A DNA stretch of 64,000 nucleotides from Oceaniferula marina (GTDB lineage: Bacteria > Verrucomicrobiota > Verrucomicrobiia > Verrucomicrobiales > Akkermansiaceae), in assembly GCF_013391475.1 (NCBI RefSeq), contig NZ_JACBAZ010000009.1, positions 19,449-83,448 of the forward strand, in the 5' to 3' direction. Below the pieces are notes generated by a model. It was given only the letters and a program-made list of their open reading frames with translations, was not told the origin of the DNA and ran no database searches. Numbering within the stretch: the stretch's first letter is position 1; each line of letters starts with the position of its first letter. The position numbers were made by a program, and so were the translations under genes. Below are positions 45,130 through 55,200 of the stretch, one piece after another.

Positions 45130-45996
45130 ATGCATCACACGATGAATGACCTCAACTCCCACCTTTCGACTCAGCCGATTGTCAACACCATCAGAATATC
45201 GGCGGTTCATTTTGTGGGGAAAATCACACGGAAACAGCAACGAAGCTTTCGCTCCAGCTCCCTTCCCGGCTTCGTTGTTCATTTGACCGTTGATGGGACG
45301 GTCCAACAAAACTGCAACGGTATCAGTCAGAACCTTTCTCCGGGAAACATCGTCTGGTACAACGAGCATGACCTGATCCGAGGAGAGATCACCTCATCCC
45401 CTTGGACATTCTACACCGTGAACTTTGAAAGTCCGGATCTTCCGCTCATACACGCCAATCAACGCATGGCCGAAGCTCCGAAAGAAATCTTGCCCCTCTT
45501 TGTCCAACTCTTGGAGGAATGGAATCATCGATCCGACTCAGGGTTGTCCGGGCGACTGAACATTGCCAGCCTGCTGCACCAAATCATTGCCCTCACCTAC
45601 CCGTCAGCCAATTCCGTCTCTACCAGCACTTCAAACAACACACCTTCCGGGTGGTGGAAAATTGAAGCGGACTACTCACACGCCCTACACCGGCCTCCCC
45701 CAAAACTCACTGAATTGGCCAGGAAGTATGGTATCAGCGTCAAAAGGATCAACCAGCTCAGTCACGACGCCACAGGGCTGCCCCCCATGCAGAGACTCAA
45801 GATGGTCAGACTCAGCTACGTTCGGGGCCAGCTCTTCACATCGAACCTCACCGTGTCTGAAATTGCCTTTCAGTCAGGATACTCCCGCGTCCAGGATCTC
45901 ACACGCGACTATAAAGCATATTTCGGTGCGCCCCCATCAGAGACGCGCAAGCAAACACAGGAAAAGATCAGCAAGGAACTGCCTGACTCTCCCTAA
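45130..45996 (+). CDS. AraC-family transcriptional regulator
   Basis: This 288-residue protein has an N-terminal cupin-like sensing region and a C-terminal double helix-turn-helix (about 185-280): LTELARKYGISVKRINQLSHD for the first and VSEIAFQSGYSRVQDLTRDYKAYFGAPPSE for the second. A second start at 45142 is possible. It is 21 bp after the glycosidase-like gene on the same strand and probably controls it, with the inducer being a released sugar. No operator is recognised. Confidence 0.9.
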   Translation: MHHTMNDLNSHLSTQPIVNTIRISAVHFVGKITRKQQRSFRSSSLPGFVVHLTVDGTVQQNCNGISQNLSPGNIVWYNEHDLIRGEITSSPWTFYTVNFESPDLPLIHANQRMAEAPKEILPLFVQLLEEWNHRSDSGLSGRLNIASLLHQIIALTYPSANSVSTSTSNNTPSGWWKIEADYSHALHRPPPKLTELARKYGISVKRINQLSHDATGLPPMQRLKMVRLSYVRGQLFTSNLTVSEIAFQSGYSRVQDLTRDYKAYFGAPPSETRKQTQEKISKELPDSP

Positions 45997-46266
45997 CACT
46001 TCGCTGCAGAAGATCCTGCAAGCCCTGCACGCCATTCTTCGATTTTCTACGTGCGAAATCGAACGCTCTCTCTGCATTCGTTGGCTCTGACATTTGAACG
46101 AGCATCCAGTCCATCGTCTTGATTTGCTACATTTCGGTCTGCATTTCAGAACAGAATGGCATCCGGCTTCGGTCATGGGTGGGTCTATTCTTTAACTAGC
46201 TGCTTCTGACAGGTTTACGAGAAGCGGAAACCGCGAACTAAAGAATCATATCACCCATCATAAAAC

Positions 46267-46926
46267 ATGAAAAATAAACTAAAAACTCTGGCCGCCCTCG
46301 CCTCGCTCACTTTATCAACAAATGCGGCTGTTGTCGGCATTGATGTCATCGATGATGGCAACGGCATAGCAACCACTACCGGCGTGCTCGATACAACCAG
46401 CAGAACATGGTCAACCGTGGGGACCGCCTCACTGGATGGTATCGATGATCTCACCATCACCGTGAGTGGAGCCACCGATAGTGGCACAGGAAACCGAAAC
46501 CCGGCGCTCACCCTATTCAAGGACTACCAATACACCGTCGGAGGAACGATCAATGTCACAATTTCCGGCTTGAATGACCTCAAAAACTACAATTTGGCAG
46601 TCTTCATGGGCCAGTGGTATGTCTCATCAGGGTCAACCAGTTTCCTGAGAGGAGGAGAAGCCACCGTAACCACCGCCAACACCACGCATCCATCTGCCGA
46701 ATCCACTACCGGGGACTCGTTCGACACCTACCTAGAGGGCGTTAATTATGTCCAATTTGACAACCTGACCACAGATGGGTCTGGCAACATCAACTTCACA
46801 GTAAGCAATGGCCCCGAGGGAATCGGGATATTCAATGGCTTTGAAATCCAGAGCGTGCCCGAACCATCTTCTAGCGCGATGTTAGGCCTTGGCGGACTTG
46901 CCCTGATCCTTTATCGCCGCAAGTAA
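46267..46926 (+). CDS. PEP-CTERM-anchored secreted protein
   Basis: This 219-residue protein has an N-terminal signal peptide (MKNKLKTLAALASLTLSTNAA) and a beta-rich body with many Thr, Asp, Asn and Gly. The PEP-CTERM tail VPEPSSSAMLGLGGLALILYRRK is at the end. The upstream region has a symmetrical ATTCTTTA...TAAAGAAT pair (46187-46246), and the ATG is 20 bp after it. No enzymatic motif is seen. It may be an extracellular matrix or adhesive protein of the glycan-use region. Confidence 0.85.
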   Translation: MKNKLKTLAALASLTLSTNAAVVGIDVIDDGNGIATTTGVLDTTSRTWSTVGTASLDGIDDLTITVSGATDSGTGNRNPALTLFKDYQYTVGGTINVTISGLNDLKNYNLAVFMGQWYVSSGSTSFLRGGEATVTTANTTHPSAESTTGDSFDTYLEGVNYVQFDNLTTDGSGNINFTVSNGPEGIGIFNGFEIQSVPEPSSSAMLGLGGLALILYRRK

Positions 46927-47014
46927 GGCTCATACTCATTCAACATCTAACTTATGGGCGGTCCGAGAACATATCTTTGGCAGCCTTCTCTTTATACCTT
47001 CTCTCTATAACTCT

Positions 47015-47842
47015 ATGTCATCTAAAAAAACCAAAGTTTACTATATCGGGGACTGGGCCGTCATGGTCGGACCTCACTTTGCTGAAACCTCATTCAACTG
47101 TGCCATGAAGGGGTTGGAAATCTTCAACTATGGCAAATGGCTCAAAGCGGCGCTCGAATCTTCGGATGAACACGAGGTCAAAAGCGTGCCAACTTGGGAC
47201 TTTTACCGCATGGGGCCAGGAGAATGGGAATCGGTTCTCGAAGAATACGATGTGATCATTTTCTCCGACGTAGAACTCAAAAATTTCCAACTGACCCCAA
47301 GTTTCTTTGACCGCAGCAAGTTTGGCAACGAACCTCTGACTTTTCCTGACCGCGTACGCCTCACCGTAGAGGCCCTACAAGCAGGAACCCACATGTTATT
47401 TCTGGGCGGCTGGCTCAGCTTCAACGGTGAAATGGGCAAGGGGGGCTGGGGAAGATCCAGACTCGCTGAAATTCTTCCTGTCGAGTGCCTGCAGACTGAA
47501 GATCTTGTCGAAAGCACCGAAGGGTTCAAAGGGCGTATCACAGCCACAGGTCACAGAATGTTCGAAGGGATCGACATCTCCAACACTCCCCCCATTCTAG
47601 GCTATAACCGGGTTCTGCCCAAACCAAACTGCGAAGTCCTCGCCTACTGGGGAGAGACCGAAGACCCCATGCTCGCCACTTGCCAGTATGGGAAAGGTCG
47701 AAGTCTTGCCTACACCTCTGACCCCGCCCCGCATTGGGGTTGCAACTTTGTTTACTGGGATGACTACAACCGATTCTGGCTGAACGCCCTTCATTGGCTG
47801 CTGCACGGCGATACCATGGCTGATCAAGCTAGCCCACGTTAG
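47015..47842 (+). CDS. GATase1-like protein (PF07090-type), cytoplasmic
   Basis: This 275-residue protein without a signal peptide begins with the strand VYYIGDWAVMVGPHF. It carries MLFLGGWLSFNGEMGKGGWGRS, GYNRVLPKPNCEVLA and YGKGRSLAYTSDPAPHWG, the signatures of the GATase1_like (DUF1355) family, relatives of ThuA-like proteins. The classic glutaminase Cys is not present in the GG turn (LGGWL), so amidotransferase activity is doubtful. These proteins are frequent in Planctomycetes and Verrucomicrobia sugar regions. Neighbours on both sides are secreted proteins. Confidence 0.8.
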   Translation: MSSKKTKVYYIGDWAVMVGPHFAETSFNCAMKGLEIFNYGKWLKAALESSDEHEVKSVPTWDFYRMGPGEWESVLEEYDVIIFSDVELKNFQLTPSFFDRSKFGNEPLTFPDRVRLTVEALQAGTHMLFLGGWLSFNGEMGKGGWGRSRLAEILPVECLQTEDLVESTEGFKGRITATGHRMFEGIDISNTPPILGYNRVLPKPNCEVLAYWGETEDPMLATCQYGKGRSLAYTSDPAPHWGCNFVYWDDYNRFWLNALHWLLHGDTMADQASPR

Positions 47843-48380
47843 CAAACATTGGGCTGCGGGTGGCCAGGTTTCCAATCGGCTCATTGGCTTAGCTGGTGAT
47901 AAAACAAAACAAACAGCAGACGAGTCAGGACATGGATAATCTCGTCTGTACGCTTAGTGTAACTACAATACAAGTCGTTACAGAATGAATTTGTTGTCAT
48001 GCTGATTTTTCGCCCAGCTCGTTGACCATGCCATGCTGTAAAACAGAGAACAGACGATGGCGCGTTATTTCAACCCTCTAATTCAACAACAACCAAACGC
48101 AAAACGTATGAAGACGCAATTAAGAACCAAGGCCGCAAGAGCTGGATGGTAAGTGCGGGGCTTTGCTTTGTGCTTCCGTATAAGGCAAAATGAATGATGG
48201 ATGAAAAATCAAGATGAATGGGACAGTATTTGCTTAGCAAGAGCATTGAGGCGGAAACCGAACAAAATGCACGCGCTGTCATTGATTTTTAAAAACTCCT
48301 CGTTCCTACGGTAACCGCCCGTAAAAAAACGTGGAAACATGACCCAATAAATAAGAATTACTCAATAAATATCCAATAGA
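47843..48380. other. Gene-free stretch before the sulfatase
   Basis: No gene of convincing length or composition is visible. There is a hairpin CAGACGAG/CTCGTCTG near 47920-47955 that shares the ACAGACGA core with the MITE-like element ends at 572 and 63602. A short open frame starts at 48057 (31 codons, MARYFNPLIQQQ...), and the next frame continues it for about 36 codons, so a decayed small gene is possible. It is AT-rich towards the sulfatase start and probably holds its promoter. Confidence 0.4.
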
Positions 48381-49919
48381 ATGTTAAATCGAAAAATAAT
48401 ATTAATGAGTAAGTTTGCAGCAGTAGCCGCAACGGTTAGTAGTGTGATACCTGCTGTGCAGGCGCAAGGAGGGGCCTTACCCAATGTGGTGGTTATCTAT
48501 GCTGATGACCTTGGTTACGGGGATGTGAGTTGTTACAACGCAGAATCAAAAGTAAAAACTCCGAATATTGACCGCATAGCGGCGGAGGGGATGATGTTTA
48601 CCGACGGACACTCCCCGGATACTATTTGCAGTCCAAGCCGCTACGGAATTCTCAGTGGACGAGCCTCCTGGAGGACACATAGAAAAAAGGGAAACCCCGC
48701 TCCTGGGGAGCAGCCTTGGATTGAAAAGACGCGCCTTACCCTTGCTTCCATGCTTAAAGAAAAAGGCTACGATACGGCAGCCATTGGTAAATGGGGGGTC
48801 GGATCCGACTGGGAGTCTGCTGCCAAACCGGGGCGGAAAGGACTCGATCTGAGCGAGAAATCCATCGACTACACCAAGCCGATCCACAGCGGTCGGTGCA
48901 TTGGCTTTACCTACGACTGGGTACACCTCTGGTTTGGGCATAGCTATTACAGTACAAAAAAATACCCCTGGGATCACGGCGGCTACAGGGATGGGGGACG
49001 CTGGTTCTTCGAGAACGGCATGACCGAAGGTGGCAAAGTTGATTTCGAGTCATTTGATATGCGCAAGGCGCAAATGGAGGTGATCGAGCGTAGTGTTCGA
49101 TACATCGATGCCAAAGGTGGGCGTGTTGATTACCCGCAGTTTAACCAGCGGAAAGGCAAGCCGTTTTTCCTCTATTATGCTGCTCATATTCCGCATGGAC
49201 CGATTGTCCCCGCCAAGCAGTTTCAAGGCTCTACCCAGTGCGGAGATTACGGTGACTTTGTCAATCAATTTGACTGGGCTGTCGGCCAGATCACCGATGC
49301 ATTGAAGCGCAACGGCATGCTGGAAAATACCATTCTTGTCATCACCTCGGATAACGGCCCGGAACACTGGTCTTATAGTTTTATCGACAAGTTCAAGCAT
49401 AACAGCATGGGTGAACTGCGCGGAGCCAAGCGCAACCTCTGGGAGGGCGGGCACCGTGTGCCCTTCATTGTGTCGTGGCCGCAAAAAATGCAAAAAAGAG
49501 GCATCTCGCAACGCTTGGTGAGTCAACTTGACCTCGTGGCTACCATCGCTGATGTGGTTGATTATAAAATCGGCCCAGGCAACGCCGAGGATAGCTTCAG
49601 TTTTGCCAGCGAGTTCGGTCAGGACGTGAAAGAAAGCACTCCGAAACGCGATCTGATTATCCATCACGATTCAAATAATCGCTACGCGCTCCGCAAAGGC
49701 GACTGGGTGTTTATCGACCATAAGTCGGGCGGCCCGGAGCCGGAGTGGCTGCGTAAGCGCAAAGGGAGAGAAAAACACAATTTCCCTGGCGAACTCTTTA
49801 ATCTCAAGGAAGATCCATACGAATCAAACAACCTCTACGGTAAGCATCCTGAAAAAGTCAAAGAGATGAAAAGGTTACTCGATCAATTGAAAAAATCAGA
49901 CAAGACCGTAACAAGATAA
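48381..49919 (+). CDS. Secreted S1-family sulfatase
   Basis: This 512-residue protein begins with a signal peptide (ending near VIPAVQAQ, about residue 29). It has the sulfatase metal-site strand VVIYADDLGYGDVS and the formylglycine motif CSPSR (Cys83-Arg87), then IGKWGVG, ITSDNGPE and HRVPFIVSWP. The C-terminal part is of normal length. Cys83 needs conversion to formylglycine by an FGE-type or anaerobic maturase, which is not in the window. It probably removes sulfate from an algal or mucin-like glycan outside the cytoplasm. The transcript is monocistronic as far as seen. Confidence 0.94.
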   Translation: MLNRKIILMSKFAAVAATVSSVIPAVQAQGGALPNVVVIYADDLGYGDVSCYNAESKVKTPNIDRIAAEGMMFTDGHSPDTICSPSRYGILSGRASWRTHRKKGNPAPGEQPWIEKTRLTLASMLKEKGYDTAAIGKWGVGSDWESAAKPGRKGLDLSEKSIDYTKPIHSGRCIGFTYDWVHLWFGHSYYSTKKYPWDHGGYRDGGRWFFENGMTEGGKVDFESFDMRKAQMEVIERSVRYIDAKGGRVDYPQFNQRKGKPFFLYYAAHIPHGPIVPAKQFQGSTQCGDYGDFVNQFDWAVGQITDALKRNGMLENTILVITSDNGPEHWSYSFIDKFKHNSMGELRGAKRNLWEGGHRVPFIVSWPQKMQKRGISQRLVSQLDLVATIADVVDYKIGPGNAEDSFSFASEFGQDVKESTPKRDLIIHHDSNNRYALRKGDWVFIDHKSGGPEPEWLRKRKGREKHNFPGELFNLKEDPYESNNLYGKHPEKVKEMKRLLDQLKKSDKTVTR

Positions 49920-50082
49920 TCTAGCTGACAAGCCCTATAGGCAGCCCTGTAAGATCAATAAGTTGGTGAGCGCTGCTATGAATTTTTTCATATAAAAAAA
50001 GCTTGTCGTATTACCGGTAATGAACACCTCGATGGTTGCGTGTTTGTCACGTTCACCATTGATTGAGGGCCATCAAGCCTTG

Positions 50083-50123
50083 AAAAAAACTCCCCCTATG
50101 CTCGCCTTCCGAGCGCAGGGAGA
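50083..50123 (-). terminator. Rho-independent terminator of the PEP-CTERM gene at 50151
   Basis: On the minus strand, CTCCCTGCGCTCG and CGAGCATAGGGGGAG pair around a GAAGG loop and are followed by seven T residues. It is 30 bp downstream of the gene end. Confidence 0.85.
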
Positions 50124-50150
50124 GCTTGTCTTTGAATAATCCTCTATTAC

Positions 50151-50873
50151 TTACTTCTTACGACGCAAGATGAGTGCCAATCCACTCAGGCCAAGAAGGG
50201 CAGCGGAGGATGGTTCTGGAACTACATTGACGTCTTCCATAGTGGTTCCCATGATGAAATTATCGATTTGCATATCTCCCGTATGGATGGCAAAACGGAG
50301 GTTATCCGTACCCTTGATATTCATACTTCCTGTCTGGGTTGGTGCACCTGAAACGTCAACAGCAGATCCAGCAGTTCCAGTCCACAAGGAAACGGAGTTA
50401 TCGGTGAGGTCAAACTTGACAGCAATACTGTTAGTTCCCGTGACACCCGTATCTGCGCCTCCAATACCAAACATGTCCCGACCTGAAATCGCGCCGATGA
50501 TGCCTTTTTCAGATCCTCCATCGAAGAAGGAGACGCCTGCATACCCGAAGCTGCCCGACAGAGTGATTTGTCCGTCAAAGGTCATCCAAACTTCATTTCC
50601 GTTAGCGACGTCTATCGTTTGAGATAAGCCACGATAAACCTGTTCAGGGGCTCCACTTCCGTCGATTTGACCGGATGTTACATTCAATCCATCTGCCCCT
50701 GTATAGTCCGTGCTCCAGCCAGTACCCGCTCCAGCTTGACCGACGATGTTGCCGTCGGTATAGGTATTGAAGTCATCAGATGCGATAACTGTCGCATTCG
50801 CGCTTGTTGTGGCTAGTGCAATTACGCCGATGACGGCAGCACCATATTTTGCTGTATTCTTCTTATCTTTCAT
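50151..50873 (-). CDS. PEP-CTERM-anchored secreted protein
   Basis: The start is set at the ATG ending at 50873 (MKDKKNTAKYGAAVIGVIAL), which opens a signal peptide. A longer frame from 50939 adds an unusual Cys-rich leader. The 240-residue product has a beta-rich LamG/DUF-like body (ASDDFNTYTDGNIVG, GAGTGWSTDYTG) and ends VPEPSSAALLGLSGLALILRRKK. A terminator follows. It is similar in design to the PEP-CTERM protein at 46267 but not in the body sequence. Confidence 0.87.
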   Translation of the reverse strand: MKDKKNTAKYGAAVIGVIALATTSANATVIASDDFNTYTDGNIVGQAGAGTGWSTDYTGADGLNVTSGQIDGSGAPEQVYRGLSQTIDVANGNEVWMTFDGQITLSGSFGYAGVSFFDGGSEKGIIGAISGRDMFGIGGADTGVTGTNSIAVKFDLTDNSVSLWTGTAGSAVDVSGAPTQTGSMNIKGTDNLRFAIHTGDMQIDNFIMGTTMEDVNVVPEPSSAALLGLSGLALILRRKK

Positions 50874-51108
50874 AATCGTTTTTGCTATTGTTCTAACATT
50901 CGCTGTTTGCAGCTGCATAATGATGCAACAACTCACCACTGCGATGATTTGAAACCATACCCTCCCGCCATGGCAGGTAAATTTTTTTAGCTTTCGATTA
51001 TAGATAAATCGATTTCAATTTTGGCCACTCCCAATAATTTGAGAAATCTTATCATTACGTCAAGCCACCTTACATACCTTTTGGAAAAGGTGCTGCAGCC
51101 CTCAGGGT

Positions 51109-52230
51109 TTAACGCTCGATTCTCCGAGTCTTGATGTGAGCGCGATGGCGGAACTCGCCTGGGCTGAGGCCCGTTTCCTGAAGAAAGACGGTGCTAAAGT
51201 AAGCGGCTGACCCAAACCCGAGTTCGATGGCCAGAGCATGGATTTTATCATCCGTTTCCGCCAGAATCTGCCGGGCGCGATTGATTCTGAGGATCAATAA
51301 ATATCGGCTGAGCGACTCGCCAGAGAACTGTTTAAAAATCGAGTTGAGTTGATGGCGGCTCAAACCGACATGCTCACAGATACTGGAAATCTCAATTTTT
51401 TCACCCAAACGATCACGCATATAAGCCAAGGCTTTGTTGAGCTCCGGATGTTCACTGACAAGCAGCGAAGTGGATGATCGTTCAATGACCCGTTCGGGTT
51501 CGATCATGATGGGCTTAGACGGCACAGGCTCTCCTTTCATGAGACGATCCAAGAGTGCCGCGGCGGCGTATCCTTGATATTCTAATTGGCTTGCCACTAC
51601 GGTTTGGGCGACAGGAGACAGCTCATTGTATATGCGATCAGAATCAACCCCGATAATGGCCACCTCCTGGGGAACCTGGATGCCAGCCTCGACCAAACGG
51701 TGCATCAACCAGTCACCCACCAGATCATTTTGAGCCATCAGAGCGAGGGGTGTCGGCAACTGGCGAATTTGCTGGATGCAGTCTTGAAAGTGAACTTGAT
51801 GAAACTGCCGACCAGCCTGTTCTACAACAAGTCGGAGCCCCTCTGATCGCTCTCTTTCGTTGCTTGCATTCGCTATCTCTGGGTCATAATGAAAATAGCC
51901 AATATCCTGAAACCCTTGGGAAACCAAATAATGGCCAGCCATGCGGCCAATCGCCAGATTGTCAATACAGACATGAGGGTACCCGGTTAATCGAGATCCG
52001 TTGAAGAGCTCCACCACAGGTCGTTTTTCGCTGCTGACCATTTCAATGATGTCATCACGATCTGCACTCATTGTGATGATTCCATCGCCATCCCAATCCT
52101 CTGGAATTTTACCAAAATGCACCATGCTGGCATCGAGGATCCAACCGGCCTCGCGAGCATACAACGCCAAACCCAAATGGTGCTCTCTTACATAATAACC
52201 TGGTAGATAGAGGATGTTTTTGTTTTTCAT
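51109..52230 (-). CDS. XylR-type transcriptional regulator (LacI-like sensor, AraC helix-turn-helix)
   Basis: This 373-residue protein combines a periplasmic-binding-protein-like sugar sensor (about residues 5-260; YVREHHLGLALYA, IDNLAIGRMAGHYL, VAIIGVDSD) with a C-terminal AraC double helix-turn-helix (ISSICEHVGLSRHQLNSIFKQF and IHALAIELGFGSAAYFSTVFLQETGLSPGEFR). This is the E. coli XylR design. The ATG overlaps the stop codon of the upstream GH123-like gene (ATGA), so regulator and enzyme share one transcript. The inducer is probably the sugar released by that enzyme. Confidence 0.92.
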   Translation of the reverse strand: MKNKNILYLPGYYVREHHLGLALYAREAGWILDASMVHFGKIPEDWDGDGIITMSADRDDIIEMVSSEKRPVVELFNGSRLTGYPHVCIDNLAIGRMAGHYLVSQGFQDIGYFHYDPEIANASNERERSEGLRLVVEQAGRQFHQVHFQDCIQQIRQLPTPLALMAQNDLVGDWLMHRLVEAGIQVPQEVAIIGVDSDRIYNELSPVAQTVVASQLEYQGYAAAALLDRLMKGEPVPSKPIMIEPERVIERSSTSLLVSEHPELNKALAYMRDRLGEKIEISSICEHVGLSRHQLNSIFKQFSGESLSRYLLILRINRARQILAETDDKIHALAIELGFGSAAYFSTVFLQETGLSPGEFRHRAHIKTRRIER

Positions 52231-55200
52231 TTACCGTAAATTACAAGCCGCTGAATGATCGAAGCTCCGACTGGGCCGGAGTCGGTATGATCACTCGTAT
52301 CGACAACACCGCGTGTCTTTCCTAGCACGACTTGATTGGGCTCTCCCGGAAAGTCAACACGTGGATAAGCCCCCAGCTGTTGCCAGAAACCATCACCGTC
52401 CGTAGCCTCGGCAACAACTTCATCCTTTTCAAGCCGAATTCTCAAATTCATCGGGCCTGAACTCATCCGGCCTAAACCAACACGCTGGACACCGCCTGTT
52501 GATTCAAGACCAAATGCCCCTGAAGGTGTGCGCAAGTTAATGCGTAAGGCTTGACCACCCGGCCATGACAATGTCAGACCGGGACCCCACGTTTCACCAC
52601 GATCGCCCTTATTCTCAATGAGGCACTCAACGGCTGTTGTTCCTTTGGGAAGTTGACCTTTCACACAAGCGCTGACATGGGCCGGGGCACGGAAAACGAG
52701 CCCTCCTGTTTTGCTTACCGTAACGGAAGTCTTGGCTTGTTTTGATGTTATCGTTGTCCACTCCTTACCGAGGGGAGCAGTGAATTTTTTCTTGAGTAAG
52801 ATGCTGCGTTTCATCTTAACTCCACCCGCCAGATCGTCCTCGGTCGGGCCGGATTCATCAACCAGTATCAATAATCCACGTTTAGGGGACACCTTGATTG
52901 AATCACCCACCTTCCATTGTTTGGCTTGTTGAAAACCTACTGAAGCAGGAGCAAAGAACTTGGCTTTAGCTGGGTCGAGCCCCAGAGCTTTCCAGTCGAT
53001 CACGAGCCTGACATCCACAGGTGAGGCGGCCCAGCTTGCCAGGGCAATCATGGCACTTCCCTCTTTTTGATACACTGTGGCTAACACTTGATCATTGTCG
53101 GTTTTTACCGGGCAATCACTCTTCCAGTAGCCTATCATTTTCGAATCGGTGATACCGAAGCGGTCCCATATTTTCCAGACGGGCCGCGGGTCACATTTCA
53201 CACGGTTGGTGGTCCACCCAAGCCGGTTGGTCATGCCGTAGAGCGTACCACGCCAAAGATTGCCACCAGCATGAAGCATCTCCCCCATCAATCCGAAGGG
53301 GATTCCCGAGACTTGAATCAAATATTGATCAGGGGTCATGGCATCATAATGAAAACTTTCCCCAAACCATGGACGGTCGATATATGGCAGAAACTCCATA
53401 TAATGGTTCACGCAACCTTTCGAAAACCCGGTATTGGAATGTAAGTCGATCAGGCAGCCGGGCTTCGCCTCGGCCATCACTGCGCGCACGCGCTGAAGAA
53501 TCGTGCGATCATAACTAACATCGTCGAGGTAAATACCATCAGTATCCATGTTGCGCACTAACCAGCCATTGCCCTCGACATAGTAATTTTGCCAACGAGA
53601 GCGAGGATTGCCACTGGTGACAAATGCAGCATCCGGCGGTGAATCGCCGAAACGCTGAAACCATGCCGGACGGTAGCCGTCAATCATATGTTCTTGGCAC
53701 CAAGAATATCCACCACCGCCACCAGGAGCGATAACTTCGTCTCCCAGACTACGCAATGCCCACAGCTCGGGCACCATACTGGTCAACTCACGCACCGTGT
53801 TATAAACCTTCACCTTGACCTGCTTGGAGTGCATTTTTTTTGTGAACGCGCTGAGTTCTTTGGTTCGAATAAACGGGTAGTTGATATAAGGGTTGAAAAT
53901 GGATGCGTGGTGCAGGTTCACCACATTGACACCGAGTGCAAGATTGGCCTCTGAGGGTTCAGGGTCATTACCGCGACCATCCTTAAGCCAGTTGTCACCG
54001 GTATGATAGTATCGGGTTTTAAAATGAGTAGGGGGATCGAGCGGTTTGAGAGGCGTTATCAGCAATGAAAATTCAAACGTCATCGGGACACCTGCCTTCA
54101 GTTTTCGAGACCCGCTAAAGACCGTGGCCGTGACGGATCTCCCTTGTTCTATGATTTTGAGCCCCCCCTTGCCACGGTTTCCCCAAGTTGTCGGAGGCTT
54201 AGGATGATAGAGACTGAGCATGGGCCCCGTGTAAGATCCGCCCAATAATTTACAGTGCAACCCCGCTTCCGTAGAACCCAGCCAGAAGCTGTTGTAAGGA
54301 CCTTTCCAGTTCCAAGAAAAATCTTTGGGTCGCACACCCCCGTCATGCCCCGCACCAACAATATACTGTGCAGCCTCGGGCTGCATCGGCAACTCCAGGC
54401 GAACATCCTTGAGATCCATATCATGGCTCGGTGTGTAAGTCATACTGTAGCGAACATGGCCGTCATATTCCATTTCTCCGTTGCAGCTAAGAACGCCGAA
54501 GGTGCCCTTGGAATCAGTTTTCCACGCGACACGTGCCTGTGTCTGTTGAGTCCATTCCGACTTACCAGAAGTGAAGGATAAAGGGCCGGCAGTCGACTCA
54601 ATGGTAAAACGGATCGGACTTTGAAGCACGGGCACGTCACCACTACGAATGGAGGCCGGTAGCCCACCTTTACCCAATTTGAGAACACGTCCTACACAGG
54701 AAACAGCAGAACCCTCTACTTCAAGCGCTTGGTAGGGCGCAGGAATCGTATCGCTGCTTCCAGCTGTCGAATTAAGCCATCGTAGTCGAGAATGCCGCCA
54801 CGGTTCATTATCACCTCGCTCAGCAATCACCTCAGGTAATACCTTGATCCTAACCTCAATCTTTTGCGGTTCCATATGATCCGCCCTGACATCGATTGTC
54901 CCGGCATAAACTCCGACAGCTTGATCCTTGGCAATATCAACACCAAACCAAAGAGCTTGGATCTGGCCGACCGGAACATGAACAACCTTAGTGAAGGGCT
55001 CGCCCATGCTATCGATTCCTCCCAAATTAAAACAGGTCAGTGCCGATGCCTGGATGACAGCCCCCGATTCGTTACGCAAATCGGAAAACTGCACAGAAAC
55101 ATTGTCCGCTTTCTTTGAAGATGCAAACAACCCTAACTGGAAAGTGAAATACTCATGTCGCTGAGCCTCACCAGCCAATGAGGTTTCTGGCCCCCTCATG

